Below, piece by piece: positions 1 through 8,411 of a stretch of 64,000 nt of DNA. The position numbers and the translations under genes are program-made. The notes under the pieces were generated by a model. The model saw nothing but the letters and a program-made list of their open reading frames with translations, made no database searches and had not been told where the DNA came from. The stretch's first letter is position 1, and every line of letters begins with the position of its first letter. Source of the DNA: Arthrobacter sp. FW305-BF8 (GTDB lineage: Bacteria; Actinomycetota; Actinomycetes; Actinomycetales; Micrococcaceae); the NCBI RefSeq assembly GCF_021789315.1, contig NZ_CP084563.1, forward strand, positions 1 to 64,000. The letters are read 5' to 3'.

Positions 1-35
1 GCAAAGCGTTCGGATGATGTTTGTATTTTGAGCGC

Positions 36-1061
36 TTAGCCGAACAGGACGGCTGCTTCGTCGTAGCGGTTTTGTGGGACGGTCTTGAGCTGGCCCAGGG
101 CCTCCTCGAAGGCGACATGTTGGATGTCTGTTCCCTTCAGGGCGACCATGGTGCCCCAGTAGCCTTCGACCACGGAGTCGATGGCGGCCATGCCCAGCCG
201 GGTGGCAAGGACCCGGTCGAAGGCTGAGGGGACGCCGCCGCGCTGGATGTGGCCAAGGATCGTGGCACGGGTTTCGATGCCGGTGCGGGCTTCCAGCTCC
301 GGGACCAGCTGGTCCGCGATGCCGCCAAGCCGGGGGCGGCCGAAGGCGTCCAGGCCCCGTTCAGAATGGGCCTCATCCATATGCTCGGGAACGAAGCCTT
401 CGGCGACGACCACCAGGGGTGCGCGGCCGCGGTGGTGGGCTTCCTTTACCCACTGGGTGATTTGCTCGATGCTGACTTTTTGTTCCGGGATCAGGATGGC
501 GTGGGCGCCTGCGGCCATGCCGGCGTGCAGCGCGATCCAGCCCACGTGGCGGCCCATCACTTCGGCGATCATGCAGCGGTGGTGGGATTCGCCGGTGGTG
601 CGGAGCCTGTCGATGGCCTCCGTGGCGATCTGCACGGCGGTGTCGAAACCGAAGGTGTAGTCCGTAGCGTCCAGGTCGTTGTCAACGGTCTTGGGAACAC
701 CGACGATCTTCAGCCCGGCATCCGTAAGGCGCTTGGCGGCCGCCAGCGTGCCCTCACCGCCGATTGCGATGATGGCGTCGATGCCCAGGCGGTCCATGTG
801 GGCTTTGATGACCTCCGGGCCGCCGCCGTTGTCGAAGGGGTTGGTGCGGGACGTGCCAAGGATGGTGCCGCCCTGCTTGGCGATACCGCGGACCATGGTG
901 CGGGGGATGTCGATGATGTCGCCCTCCACCACGCCGCGCCAGCCGTCGAGGAAACCCACGAATTCGTGGCCGTGGATGGCGATGCCCTTGAGTACGGCGC
1001 CGCGGATGACCGCGTTCAGTCCGGGGCAGTCACCACCGCTGGTGAGGATTCCAATTTTCAT
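36..1061 (-). CDS. pfkA: 6-phosphofructokinase
   Basis: The 341-aa protein phosphorylates fructose 6-phosphate to fructose 1,6-bisphosphate in glycolysis (cytosolic). Family motifs are intact: TSGGDCPG at residues 7-14, IGGEGTL at 100-106, PKTVDNDL at 123-130 and a downstream MGRHVG substrate loop. Residue 104 is Gly (ATP-type) while residue 124 is Lys (seen in PPi-type enzymes). This Gly104/Lys124 combination is known from ATP-dependent actinobacterial PFKs, so ATP is the likelier donor. The start has an AGGAA ribosome site 7 nt upstream. It lies 368 bp beyond galE in the same direction and could take the sugar phosphates that arise from lactose breakdown. Length is normal for the family. 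Confidence 0.95.
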   Translation of the reverse strand: MKIGILTSGGDCPGLNAVIRGAVLKGIAIHGHEFVGFLDGWRGVVEGDIIDIPRTMVRGIAKQGGTILGTSRTNPFDNGGGPEVIKAHMDRLGIDAIIAIGGEGTLAAAKRLTDAGLKIVGVPKTVDNDLDATDYTFGFDTAVQIATEAIDRLRTTGESHHRCMIAEVMGRHVGWIALHAGMAAGAHAILIPEQKVSIEQITQWVKEAHHRGRAPLVVVAEGFVPEHMDEAHSERGLDAFGRPRLGGIADQLVPELEARTGIETRATILGHIQRGGVPSAFDRVLATRLGMAAIDSVVEGYWGTMVALKGTDIQHVAFEEALGQLKTVPQNRYDEAAVLFG

Positions 1062-1155
1062 GCGTGATTCCTAGGTTCAGTTGCCATGTTGGAAAGGGGC
1101 CATCAGAAAAGCCCAAGACAGGCATGAGGCTGATTTCGCCTATCGCCTTCGTGTA

Positions 1156-1408
1156 CTACCAGGTTGTTCGTTCGTAGCTCATGCCGTAGGGAACATTTGG
1201 GTCAAGGCTTACGATGACCGTTCCCGGAGCCGTCCGGGTTACCAGAATTCCCTGCTTCCGGTACCTCGCACGAGCAGAGAGTTGTTGGACGGGCGGCCTC
1301 CACGGCGGCCTCCAAGTGGGATCGCGTGTGGACGTGGATGGTGATGGAATCGTGCTGCGTGGGTACATGCTCGTGGAAGTCGGTGCAGGTGGAATTCTCT
1401 GTCTGCAT
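1156..1408 (-). pseudogene. small ORF split by an apparent +1 frame change
   Basis: An ATG at 1408 with a good AGGAG site 10 nt upstream opens a frame beginning MQTENSTC and reading DSITIHVHTRSHLEAAVEAA. The frame then loses protein-like character and stops at 1202. From about 1280 leftward, the neighbouring frame carries a convincing protein end (GILVTRTAPGTVIVSL, then PNVPYGMSYERTTW) to a stop at 1156. Joined, the two make an ~83-aa protein. The likely reading is a small gene between galE and pfkA inactivated by one frameshift, or a sequencing error. Function is unknown. The only other content of the 1062-1428 gap is flanking non-coding sequence. Confidence 0.45.
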
Positions 1409-1428
1409 TTATCCACTGCTCCTATTGT

Positions 1429-2451
1429 TCATTCGGGGTTGGATATATAGCCTTGGGGGTTGTTCTTTTGCCAGCGCCAGTGGTCTTTGCACATTTGGTC
1501 CACGGTCTTGGTGGTGGACCAGCTGAGGTCGGCCAGCGCGGAGGTGGCGTCGGCCCAGAAGGCAGGGAGGTCTCCGGCGCGGCGGCCGGTGATGTCGTAG
1601 GGGATGGGCTTGCCCACGGCCTTCTCAAAGGAGCGCAGGACCTCTAGGACGGAGGAGCCCTTGCCGGAGCCGAGGTTCCAGCGGAACACGCCGGTGGTGT
1701 CCGCGATATGGTTCAGGGCCGCTATGTGCCCTTCCGCGAGGTCCACCACGTGGATGTAGTCGCGCAGGCAGGTGCCGTCGGGGGTGTCGTAGTCGCCCCC
1801 GAAGACTATGAGCTTGTCGCGGCGGCCCACGGCCACTTGGGCGATGAACGGCACCAGATTGTTGGGGATACCCTGCGGGTCCTCGCCAATCCGTCCGGAT
1901 GGGTGTGCACCCACCGGGTTGAAATAGCGCAGCAGGGCTATGTGCCAGCGCGGGTCGGCAGCGCCGAGGTCGGAGAGGATGTCCTCGATCTGTTCCTTGG
2001 TGCGCCCGTAGGGGTTGTTGGCCCCGATCTCCATCTTTTCCACATAGGGGATGGGGTTGCGTTCGCCGTAGACGGTGGCGGAGGAGCTGAAGACGATGGA
2101 GCGGACGTCATGCCTGTCCATGACGCGGATCAGGTTCAGAGTGCCTACAAGGTTGTTGTAGTAGTACTTCAACGGCTCCCGCACAGATTTGCCCACCGCT
2201 TTGAGGCCAGCGAAGTGGATGACGGCGTCGATGGCTGCGCCGGCAAAGACCTTGTCGATGGCTGCCTCGTTCACGAGGTCGACGTGGTGGAACTCTGCGG
2301 TCTTGCCGCTGAGTTCCGCTACGCGGCGCAGCGATTCCTCGCTGGAGTTGACCAGGTTGTCGATGACGACCACGTCGTGGCCGGCTTCCTGCAGGGAAAG
2401 AACGGTGTGGGAACCGATGTAGCCCGTGCCCCCTGTGACCAGGATTTTCAT
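1429..2451 (-). CDS. galE: UDP-glucose 4-epimerase
   Basis: A 340-aa extended short-chain dehydrogenase that interconverts UDP-galactose and UDP-glucose with tightly bound NAD. The N-terminal GGTGYIGSH is the Rossmann NAD loop. The FSSSATVYG segment supplies the catalytic Ser region and NPYGRTK the Tyr-x-x-x-Lys pair. YFNPVGAHPSG and the NLVPFI substrate-binding stretch are also present. Its ATG overlaps the galM stop (ATGA at 2448-2451), so it is the last cistron of the galactoside operon. No galK or galT is visible in the window, so the free galactose must be processed by enzymes encoded elsewhere. Confidence 0.95.
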   Translation of the reverse strand: MKILVTGGTGYIGSHTVLSLQEAGHDVVVIDNLVNSSEESLRRVAELSGKTAEFHHVDLVNEAAIDKVFAGAAIDAVIHFAGLKAVGKSVREPLKYYYNNLVGTLNLIRVMDRHDVRSIVFSSSATVYGERNPIPYVEKMEIGANNPYGRTKEQIEDILSDLGAADPRWHIALLRYFNPVGAHPSGRIGEDPQGIPNNLVPFIAQVAVGRRDKLIVFGGDYDTPDGTCLRDYIHVVDLAEGHIAALNHIADTTGVFRWNLGSGKGSSVLEVLRSFEKAVGKPIPYDITGRRAGDLPAFWADATSALADLSWSTTKTVDQMCKDHWRWQKNNPQGYISNPE

Positions 2452-3425
2452 GAGCGGGTGTGGGTTGGGTTGGCTGGTATCGCTTCGATGTTCCAGCTCG
2501 CGGTATGACTCTGCCCCGGGAGGAGGACTATGAGGTCTGTCCTGGTGTTGAAGGCATTAGGCGGACAGGTCATTGGTTCTACTGCCAGGCCGGCTCTGCT
2601 GGATTCCGCATCTGGGAGGTCGGCTGTGTGTATCTGCACCCAGGGGCAGTCCCGACCCCATGTCATCGAAGTTCCGGACCCGTCCCATGTAGTCAGGCGT
2701 GCGGTTGAGTAACCTTCGTTGTCACGTACGAGATCAGTGAAGGCATGGTCGAGTGTTATGGAACCGATGGGGCGGGGGGCAACAAAGTCGTAGTGTCGGT
2801 CCTCTGAAACGTCGCTAACTCCTGTAGGTATCAAAAGGTCCGGGGTGACTTGCTGCACTTTTCGTGCGGGCAGCTCGAGAATCCAGTCGTCGACCCGGCC
2901 CTCCCCGGCGACCAAGTATGGGTGCCCGGCGGCCCCGTAAGGTGCTGAGCCGGGGCCGGTGTTGGTGGCTGTAACAGTGGTGTGCAGCCCGGAAAAGTCC
3001 AGCTGGTAGGACACCTGTACGTCCAGGCGGAAGGGGTAACCGCTCCTCGCTTGAACGACGGTGGACAGAATGGCCGAGGACTCGTCGGATTTAACCGGGC
3101 ACCAGTCTTCCCAGGCCAATAGGCCATGAAGTGCGTGGCCCCGGCTCGGTTCGTTGATACCGAGCTGGTATTCCACGCCTTCGAATTCATACCGTCCCGC
3201 GATAACCCTGTTAGGCCAAGGCACCAATACTGCCCCTCGGTAGGCGGGGCGGACCTGATGTTCCGAAAAGGGGAGAATCAGGTCCCTGCCGTTGTAGCGC
3301 AAGGAGCGTAACGATGCACCGACGCTGGCTATTTCGGCGGTGTAGGGGCCGCAGCGCAGCGTGGTCTGCCTACCTGAGATCGGAACGGTATCGGCGCTCA
3401 TCCTGGACATCACGAGGCTGGTCAT
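2448..3425 (-). CDS. galM: aldose 1-epimerase (mutarotase)
   Basis: A 325-aa galactose mutarotase-like protein that would convert the beta-D-galactose released by beta-galactosidase to the alpha anomer. Recognisable features are the RDLILPF and PYRGAVLVPWPNR region near the N-terminus, NEPSRGHALHGL with the substrate-binding His, and GAAGHPYL in the middle with the second catalytic His. The start at 3425 is chosen because it overlaps the lacZ stop as ATGA. A longer reading upstream would lie entirely inside lacZ. The 3' end overlaps galE in the same way, so expression is probably translationally coupled. Confidence 0.88.
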   Translation of the reverse strand: MTSLVMSRMSADTVPISGRQTTLRCGPYTAEIASVGASLRSLRYNGRDLILPFSEHQVRPAYRGAVLVPWPNRVIAGRYEFEGVEYQLGINEPSRGHALHGLLAWEDWCPVKSDESSAILSTVVQARSGYPFRLDVQVSYQLDFSGLHTTVTATNTGPGSAPYGAAGHPYLVAGEGRVDDWILELPARKVQQVTPDLLIPTGVSDVSEDRHYDFVAPRPIGSITLDHAFTDLVRDNEGYSTARLTTWDGSGTSMTWGRDCPWVQIHTADLPDAESSRAGLAVEPMTCPPNAFNTRTDLIVLLPGQSHTASWNIEAIPANPTHTRS

Positions 3426-6400
3426 TCGGAGGCCGCCAGGCGGAAGGTGAGCGTCCGCGCCTCCGGCGCCAAGGCGGACTCGGGCCAGACATCCGGGCCA
3501 CACGAGCGAGTGCCGAGCCCGTGCTGGGCCGCGTCGAGGTATAACCATGAACGCGTGGCCGCGGGCAGCTCATGCGGGTGCCGGGCCGCGGCGAGCTCCT
3601 GGGCCGTGTACCGGCTCAGGGTGAAGCCCGGCAGGCGGCCCCGCGAGTCCGCGAACGCGTCTACCCGTACCCACGGCTCCGAGCCCCGGAGCAGGTCGAG
3701 GGAGCGCATACCTCCGCGGTGACCGGTCTCCTGCGGGCACGCATACGGCACGGCGAGCTGATCGATCCCGGCTGCGTACCGTCCCACAAGCGCGGCTTCG
3801 AGGCTGTCAGGGTAGGACTCGTGCGGTCCCAGCCCGAACCATGACGCCGCGTCCACGTCGGCGGGCAGCCCGAACCGCACACCGACACGGGGCCACACAC
3901 CGTCCCAATCGGAGGATGGCAGAATGTCCACCCGCAGCCACAAACCTTCGGGGTCGAGAATCCATTGCTCCTCGACGGTGACGGTGCGCACCTGGTCCGC
4001 CGCGGCGTACCGGGTGCGCACGCGGAGGGCACGGTCATCGAGCACTTCGACTGCCTCAACACGCCCGTGCAGCCGGTCCAGACCGGCCGCGTGCCAACGC
4101 GCTGCCGACGAAGGCCCGGGAGCTCCTACACCCGGGATGCCGTCTGCGTCTGGTGCCCAAGGGTCGGTGTCGATGTATCCGCCCCGGGATTCGCCGCGGT
4201 CATTGTCCGTGGGCGCCCGGAACAGCTCAAGCCGGGGCCCATCCACAGGGAGGCCAGCGAGTGTAACGAGCCGCCCTTCATCGAAGACTGCCGGCCCGAG
4301 CTCCAGGAGCCCGGCGCCTTCTCCCGGCCGCCAATTTCCGCCCAGGAGCCCGGCTGCAAACGGCAGCGGGCGCCTCGCGGGCGACGCGAGGCGGCCCTGC
4401 GCTGAGGCGACTTCGTGCCCGGAATGCGCCCACCCGGCATCCTGCTCGAGGACCGCCTCGACGGTCACCCATACCTCTCCAGTGCATCCCTCGGCGGACA
4501 CCGGAAGGGGGACCGCGGCCGAGGCGCCAGGGGTGAGTGGGCCGCCGTCGAGCCCATCGACGGCGAGCTCACCGGAGGCGACTGGTTCGCCGTCGTCCTC
4601 GATCCGCCAGCGAAAGACCATGTCTCCCAGATCCGCGCTGTGTCGCAGGTTGGTCACCCGTATAAAGGGCTTGCCGCCCGGCTCGAGCCCGTCAAAGGCA
4701 AGTCTCACGGGCGCCACGACGGTCTTGAACTCATATAGTCCCGGCGAGGGCGTGGAGTCGGAGAGGATGAGGCCGTCGAGCACGAAGTTGCCGTCATGGA
4801 TTTCCTCGCCGAAGTCGCCGCCGTAGGCGAAGTATTCGGTGCCGTCCGCGGTACGGGCGGCGATACCGTGGTCGCGCCACTCCCAGACGAACCCGCCGTG
4901 CAGCCGCGGGTATTTCGCGATGAGGTCCTCGTACAGCGATATGTTCCCGGGCCCGTTGCCCATTGCGTGGACGTACTCGCACAGAATAAACGGCTTGGTC
5001 CGCTGCCGCGCCCCCTCGGCAGGGGAGCAGCCCAGCAGCGGTGTGGTGTCGCCGTCGCGGCCGATTGTCTCCACCTCGGGCAGTGTCGCGTACATGCGGG
5101 AGTACACGTCGGTGTACGCGCCGGCGTAGTCGTTCTCGTAGTGGACTGGTCTGCCCGCATCCCGTGCATGCACCCACGCGGACATAGCGGCGAGATTCTG
5201 TCCTGTGCCGGACTCGTTGCCGAGGGACCACATGACGATCGAGGGACGGTTCTTGTCCCGCTCCACGGTCCGTTCGATCCGGTCAAGGAGCGCCTCGCGC
5301 CACATCGGCTCGTCGCTCGGGTTCCGGGCCCAGCCGTGCCGCTCGAACCCGTGCGTTTCGAGGTCGCACTCGAGGATTACCCAGAAGCCCATCTCGTCCG
5401 CGAGCTCGAGCAGTCGCGGGTGGGGCGGGTAGTGGCTGGTACGGATTGCGTTGACGTTGGAGCGCTTCATGAGCGCGAGGTCCTCGCGGGCGAAGTCCTC
5501 GTCGAAGACGCGGCCGAGCGTGGGGTGGGTCTCGTGGCGATTGACACCGTGGAACACCACTTTGCGTCCGTTGACCAGAAATTGGTCTCCCACGATTTCT
5601 ACGGTGCGGAAGCCGATCCGCAGTGACACCGTCTCGGCCTTGCTGGCCACGGTCGCATCGTAGAGCCGCGGGGTTTCGGCGGTCCAGGGCTCGACGGCAG
5701 AAACAGGTACCGGTGCAACATCACCGGGATTGGCCCACTCGACGTCGATGCCGAGCTCGGGTACGCGGAGGCGAACAGGGTACGACGATGCCGGCGCTTT
5801 CACTTCCGGTTCCAGGGTCCCCGCCCCGTCGTTGTAGCCGGTCCGGAGCCACACGTCCTCGATGCCATCGGCCGGGCGGGACAAGAGGGTCACCGATCGG
5901 AAAATTCCCGGCAGCCACCACTGGTCTTGGTCTTCGAGGTAGCTGGAAGCGGACCATTGATGGACGCGGACTGCGATGGTGTTGGTACCTGTGCTGACGG
6001 CGTCGGTGACGTCGAACTCCTGGGCGAGGCGACTTCCGGCGCCCCATCCGATCTCTGTGCCGTTGACCCATACCTTGTACCGGGATTCGACGCCGTCAAA
6101 GCGCAGGACGACGCGGCTCTCGCCGCCTGTGTCGTCGGCCTTCCAGCCGTCGGGCAGCTCGAACGTACGGCGATAGTCCCCGGTGGGGTTTTCGTCGGGG
6201 ACGAACGGCGGGTCGATTGGGAACGGGAACTGCACGTTCGTGTAGATCGGGCGGCCGTACGATCCGTCGCCCTGGAGCACCCAGTGGGAGGGTACGGTCA
6301 GCGACGCCCACGAAGAGTCGTCGTACTCCGCAGCGGCCATCGCCTCCGCGGCCTCCCCCGGGGACAGCACCCCACGCCCGCCGGGTGTTCCGGGGACTCC

Positions 6401-6553
6401 CTTGAGGAGTCGGAATCGCCATTGCCCGTCGAGGGACAGGGACGGGGCGTCGGTGTGAAGCCAGGAACGGGCCGGTTCTCGCCGTCCTTCTCCCGGGCCC
6501 GGGTCGGTGACGTAGGCGGTGGAGGCTGTGGCCTCCGCTGGACGGGGGCTCAT
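3422..6553 (-). CDS. lacZ: beta-galactosidase, glycoside hydrolase family 2
   Basis: A 1043-aa LacZ-type enzyme that hydrolyses terminal beta-galactosides such as lactose. The sugar-binding jelly-roll domain is N-terminal (VPSHWVLQGDGSYGRPIYTN), followed by the TIM barrel. The acid/base Glu is residue 447 in SLGNESGTG and the nucleophile Glu is residue 526 in LCEYVHAMGN. The C-terminal part is the beta-sandwich domain of long LacZ proteins (GLGPHESYPD). Length and order match E. coli LacZ (1023 aa). No secretion signal is seen, so it acts on substrate imported by the adjacent ABC system. It is joined by ATGA overlaps to the permease upstream and to galM downstream. Confidence 0.95.
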   Translation of the reverse strand: MSPRPAEATASTAYVTDPGPGEGRREPARSWLHTDAPSLSLDGQWRFRLLKGVPGTPGGRGVLSPGEAAEAMAAAEYDDSSWASLTVPSHWVLQGDGSYGRPIYTNVQFPFPIDPPFVPDENPTGDYRRTFELPDGWKADDTGGESRVVLRFDGVESRYKVWVNGTEIGWGAGSRLAQEFDVTDAVSTGTNTIAVRVHQWSASSYLEDQDQWWLPGIFRSVTLLSRPADGIEDVWLRTGYNDGAGTLEPEVKAPASSYPVRLRVPELGIDVEWANPGDVAPVPVSAVEPWTAETPRLYDATVASKAETVSLRIGFRTVEIVGDQFLVNGRKVVFHGVNRHETHPTLGRVFDEDFAREDLALMKRSNVNAIRTSHYPPHPRLLELADEMGFWVILECDLETHGFERHGWARNPSDEPMWREALLDRIERTVERDKNRPSIVMWSLGNESGTGQNLAAMSAWVHARDAGRPVHYENDYAGAYTDVYSRMYATLPEVETIGRDGDTTPLLGCSPAEGARQRTKPFILCEYVHAMGNGPGNISLYEDLIAKYPRLHGGFVWEWRDHGIAARTADGTEYFAYGGDFGEEIHDGNFVLDGLILSDSTPSPGLYEFKTVVAPVRLAFDGLEPGGKPFIRVTNLRHSADLGDMVFRWRIEDDGEPVASGELAVDGLDGGPLTPGASAAVPLPVSAEGCTGEVWVTVEAVLEQDAGWAHSGHEVASAQGRLASPARRPLPFAAGLLGGNWRPGEGAGLLELGPAVFDEGRLVTLAGLPVDGPRLELFRAPTDNDRGESRGGYIDTDPWAPDADGIPGVGAPGPSSAARWHAAGLDRLHGRVEAVEVLDDRALRVRTRYAAADQVRTVTVEEQWILDPEGLWLRVDILPSSDWDGVWPRVGVRFGLPADVDAASWFGLGPHESYPDSLEAALVGRYAAGIDQLAVPYACPQETGHRGGMRSLDLLRGSEPWVRVDAFADSRGRLPGFTLSRYTAQELAAARHPHELPAATRSWLYLDAAQHGLGTRSCGPDVWPESALAPEARTLTFRLAASE

Positions 6554-7455
6554 TTGACGGCTCCTTCTGTGAGGCCTCCACGCCAGAAGCGCTGAAGGAC
6601 GATCATGGCGATGGCGAGCGGGATGACAGACAGCAGTACGCCGCCGGTGGTCAGCTGGTAGAACTCCGGGAGCCGGTCTGCCTGGCTAAGCCAGTTATTC
6701 AGACCTACCGTGATGGGGAACAGCTTCGAGTCGGAGAGCATCACCAGCGGCAGGAAGTAGTTGTTCCAGATGCCCACGAGCTGGAACAAGAACACCGTCA
6801 CCAGGGCGGGAGTGAGAACCCGCAGCCCCACGGAGTGGAAGATGCGAAGTTCGCCCGCGCCGTCGATTCGCGCAGCCTCCAACAGCGCCGGATCCACTGT
6901 TGCCTGCGCATAAACCCGACACAGAAACAGGCCAAACGGCGAGACGAGTGAGGGCAACAGGACGCTCCAGTACGTGTTGGCGATGCCGAGCTGGCTGAAG
7001 AACAGAAACAGGGGCAGGGCTGTGGCGGTGCCGGGGACGAGGACGCCTCCGAGGACGAGCCCGAAGATGAGACTGTTGCCCCGGAAGTTGTACTTGGCCA
7101 AGGCGTAGCCGCCAGCAGCGGCGAAGTACGTCGCGGCCAATGCGCCAACCCCTGCATACAGAATTGAGTTGAGGAACCAGCGCACAAAGACGCCGTCCCC
7201 GTAGGAGAGGACGTTCGCCAGGTTGTCCCATAGGACGAAATTAGGCGCGAACAAGAAACCGTTGGTCGCGAACAGGTCTCCGCTGGTCTTGGTCGCAGCG
7301 ACCACCACCCAATAGACCGGGACCAGGAAGTAGAGCGCGGCTACGACAAGCAGCCCCGTGACAAGAATCGTTGTGGAGCCCGGGCGTCGGCGCCGCGTCA
7401 CAGGTGGCTCCCCGGCGACGCTCTGGGGCCGGCTAAGGGTGGGAGTGGCAGTCAT
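6550..7455 (-). CDS. carbohydrate ABC transporter permease, MalG type
   Basis: A 301-aa inner-membrane permease with an N-terminal hydrophobic helix (TTILVTGLLVVAALYFLVPV) and further membrane spans. The cytoplasmic EAA loop EAARIDGAGELRIF docks the ATPase. The start at 7455 overlaps the upstream permease stop as ATGA; longer readings lie inside that gene. With the adjacent MalF-type permease it forms the channel of a CUT1-type sugar importer, probably for lactose or another galactoside judging from the operon. No ATPase gene is present nearby, so a shared MsiK/MsmX-like ATPase is probably used (inference). Confidence 0.92.
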   Translation of the reverse strand: MTATPTLSRPQSVAGEPPVTRRRRPGSTTILVTGLLVVAALYFLVPVYWVVVAATKTSGDLFATNGFLFAPNFVLWDNLANVLSYGDGVFVRWFLNSILYAGVGALAATYFAAAGGYALAKYNFRGNSLIFGLVLGGVLVPGTATALPLFLFFSQLGIANTYWSVLLPSLVSPFGLFLCRVYAQATVDPALLEAARIDGAGELRIFHSVGLRVLTPALVTVFLFQLVGIWNNYFLPLVMLSDSKLFPITVGLNNWLSQADRLPEFYQLTTGGVLLSVIPLAIAMIVLQRFWRGGLTEGAVK

Positions 7456-8411
7456 GAGGACTTCCTGTTCGTGAACCGGAGGAAGGTGAAGGAGAGGATG
7501 AAGGCCGCGAGGGCAATGAGCACGGCCTGGGCTGCGGCGACGTTGTAGTCGTTGTATGCAAAGGCAGTGGTGTAGGCGGAGAGGTTCGGGGTGTATTGGC
7601 TGTCGACGGCCGGAGCCACAGTCTGAAGGACTTGCGCCTCGGCGAAAAGTTGAAGCGTGCCGATGATCGAGAACACCGTTGTGAGCACGAGAGCGGGCCG
7701 GATAAGCGGCAGCTGAATGGTCCACGCGACACGGAAGGGCCCGGCACCGTCCACGCGCGCAGCTTCATATATCTCGCCGGGGATCGACTTAAGCTGGGCT
7801 ATGACGATGAGCATGTTGTAGCCCGTGTAGCTCCACGTAACGATGTTGGCGATGGACCACAGCACGGTGTCCGGGCCGAGGAAGTTCACGGTGAGGCCTA
7901 CGGACGTGGCAGCGTCCACGAGCGGGCTCAGGCCCGGGACGTAGAGAAAAGACCAGAGAATGGTCGCGATGACACCCGGCACGCCGTACGGCATGAAGTA
8001 GGCCGCGCGGAAGAACCCGGGCCACTTAGCCGAGGCCGACTCCAGCAGGAGCGCAAGGACTGTACATAGGGCGATCATGACAGGAACCTGGACCACGCCG
8101 AAGAGCAGTACGCGGCCGATCGAGGCGAGGAAGCTACCGTCCCCGAGGGCGCGGGCATAGTTCTCGAACCCCGCAAACCCGGAGTGGACGCCCGTCTCGC
8201 CGAAGAGGCCACTGCGGGTCACTTTCGTAAAGCTCGAACCGACAGCAGCGATGATCGGGAAGATGAACGTGAGGGCAAAGAGCGCCAGGAAGGGCGCGAG
8301 CAGTATCCAGGGTGCACGGGTGACGACGCGGCGCTGCTGCCTTGCCCGTCCGTGCCCCTCCCGCTGGACTGCTGACGGATGTGCTTGTGCGGTATCTGCC
8401 GTGGCGCTCAT
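7452..8411 (-). CDS. carbohydrate ABC transporter permease, MalF type
   Basis: A 319-aa permease with a charged cytoplasmic N-terminus, then APWILLAPFLALFALTFIF as the first transmembrane helix and about six spans in total. The EAA loop reads EAARVDGAGPFRVAW, followed by the typical IQLPLIRPAL. It pairs with the MalG-type permease to make the heterodimeric sugar channel. It overlaps the binding-protein gene upstream and the second permease downstream by 4 nt each. Substrate is inferred from the lacZ-galM-galE context only. Confidence 0.92.
   Translation of the reverse strand: MSATADTAQAHPSAVQREGHGRARQQRRVVTRAPWILLAPFLALFALTFIFPIIAAVGSSFTKVTRSGLFGETGVHSGFAGFENYARALGDGSFLASIGRVLLFGVVQVPVMIALCTVLALLLESASAKWPGFFRAAYFMPYGVPGVIATILWSFLYVPGLSPLVDAATSVGLTVNFLGPDTVLWSIANIVTWSYTGYNMLIVIAQLKSIPGEIYEAARVDGAGPFRVAWTIQLPLIRPALVLTTVFSIIGTLQLFAEAQVLQTVAPAVDSQYTPNLSAYTTAFAYNDYNVAAAQAVLIALAAFILSFTFLRFTNRKSS

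Noticed and set aside
7453..7725. Long upstream extension of the MalG-type permease
   Set aside because: The extra 90 residues lie antiphase inside the MalF-type gene; the ATGA overlap start at 7455 gives a normal permease.
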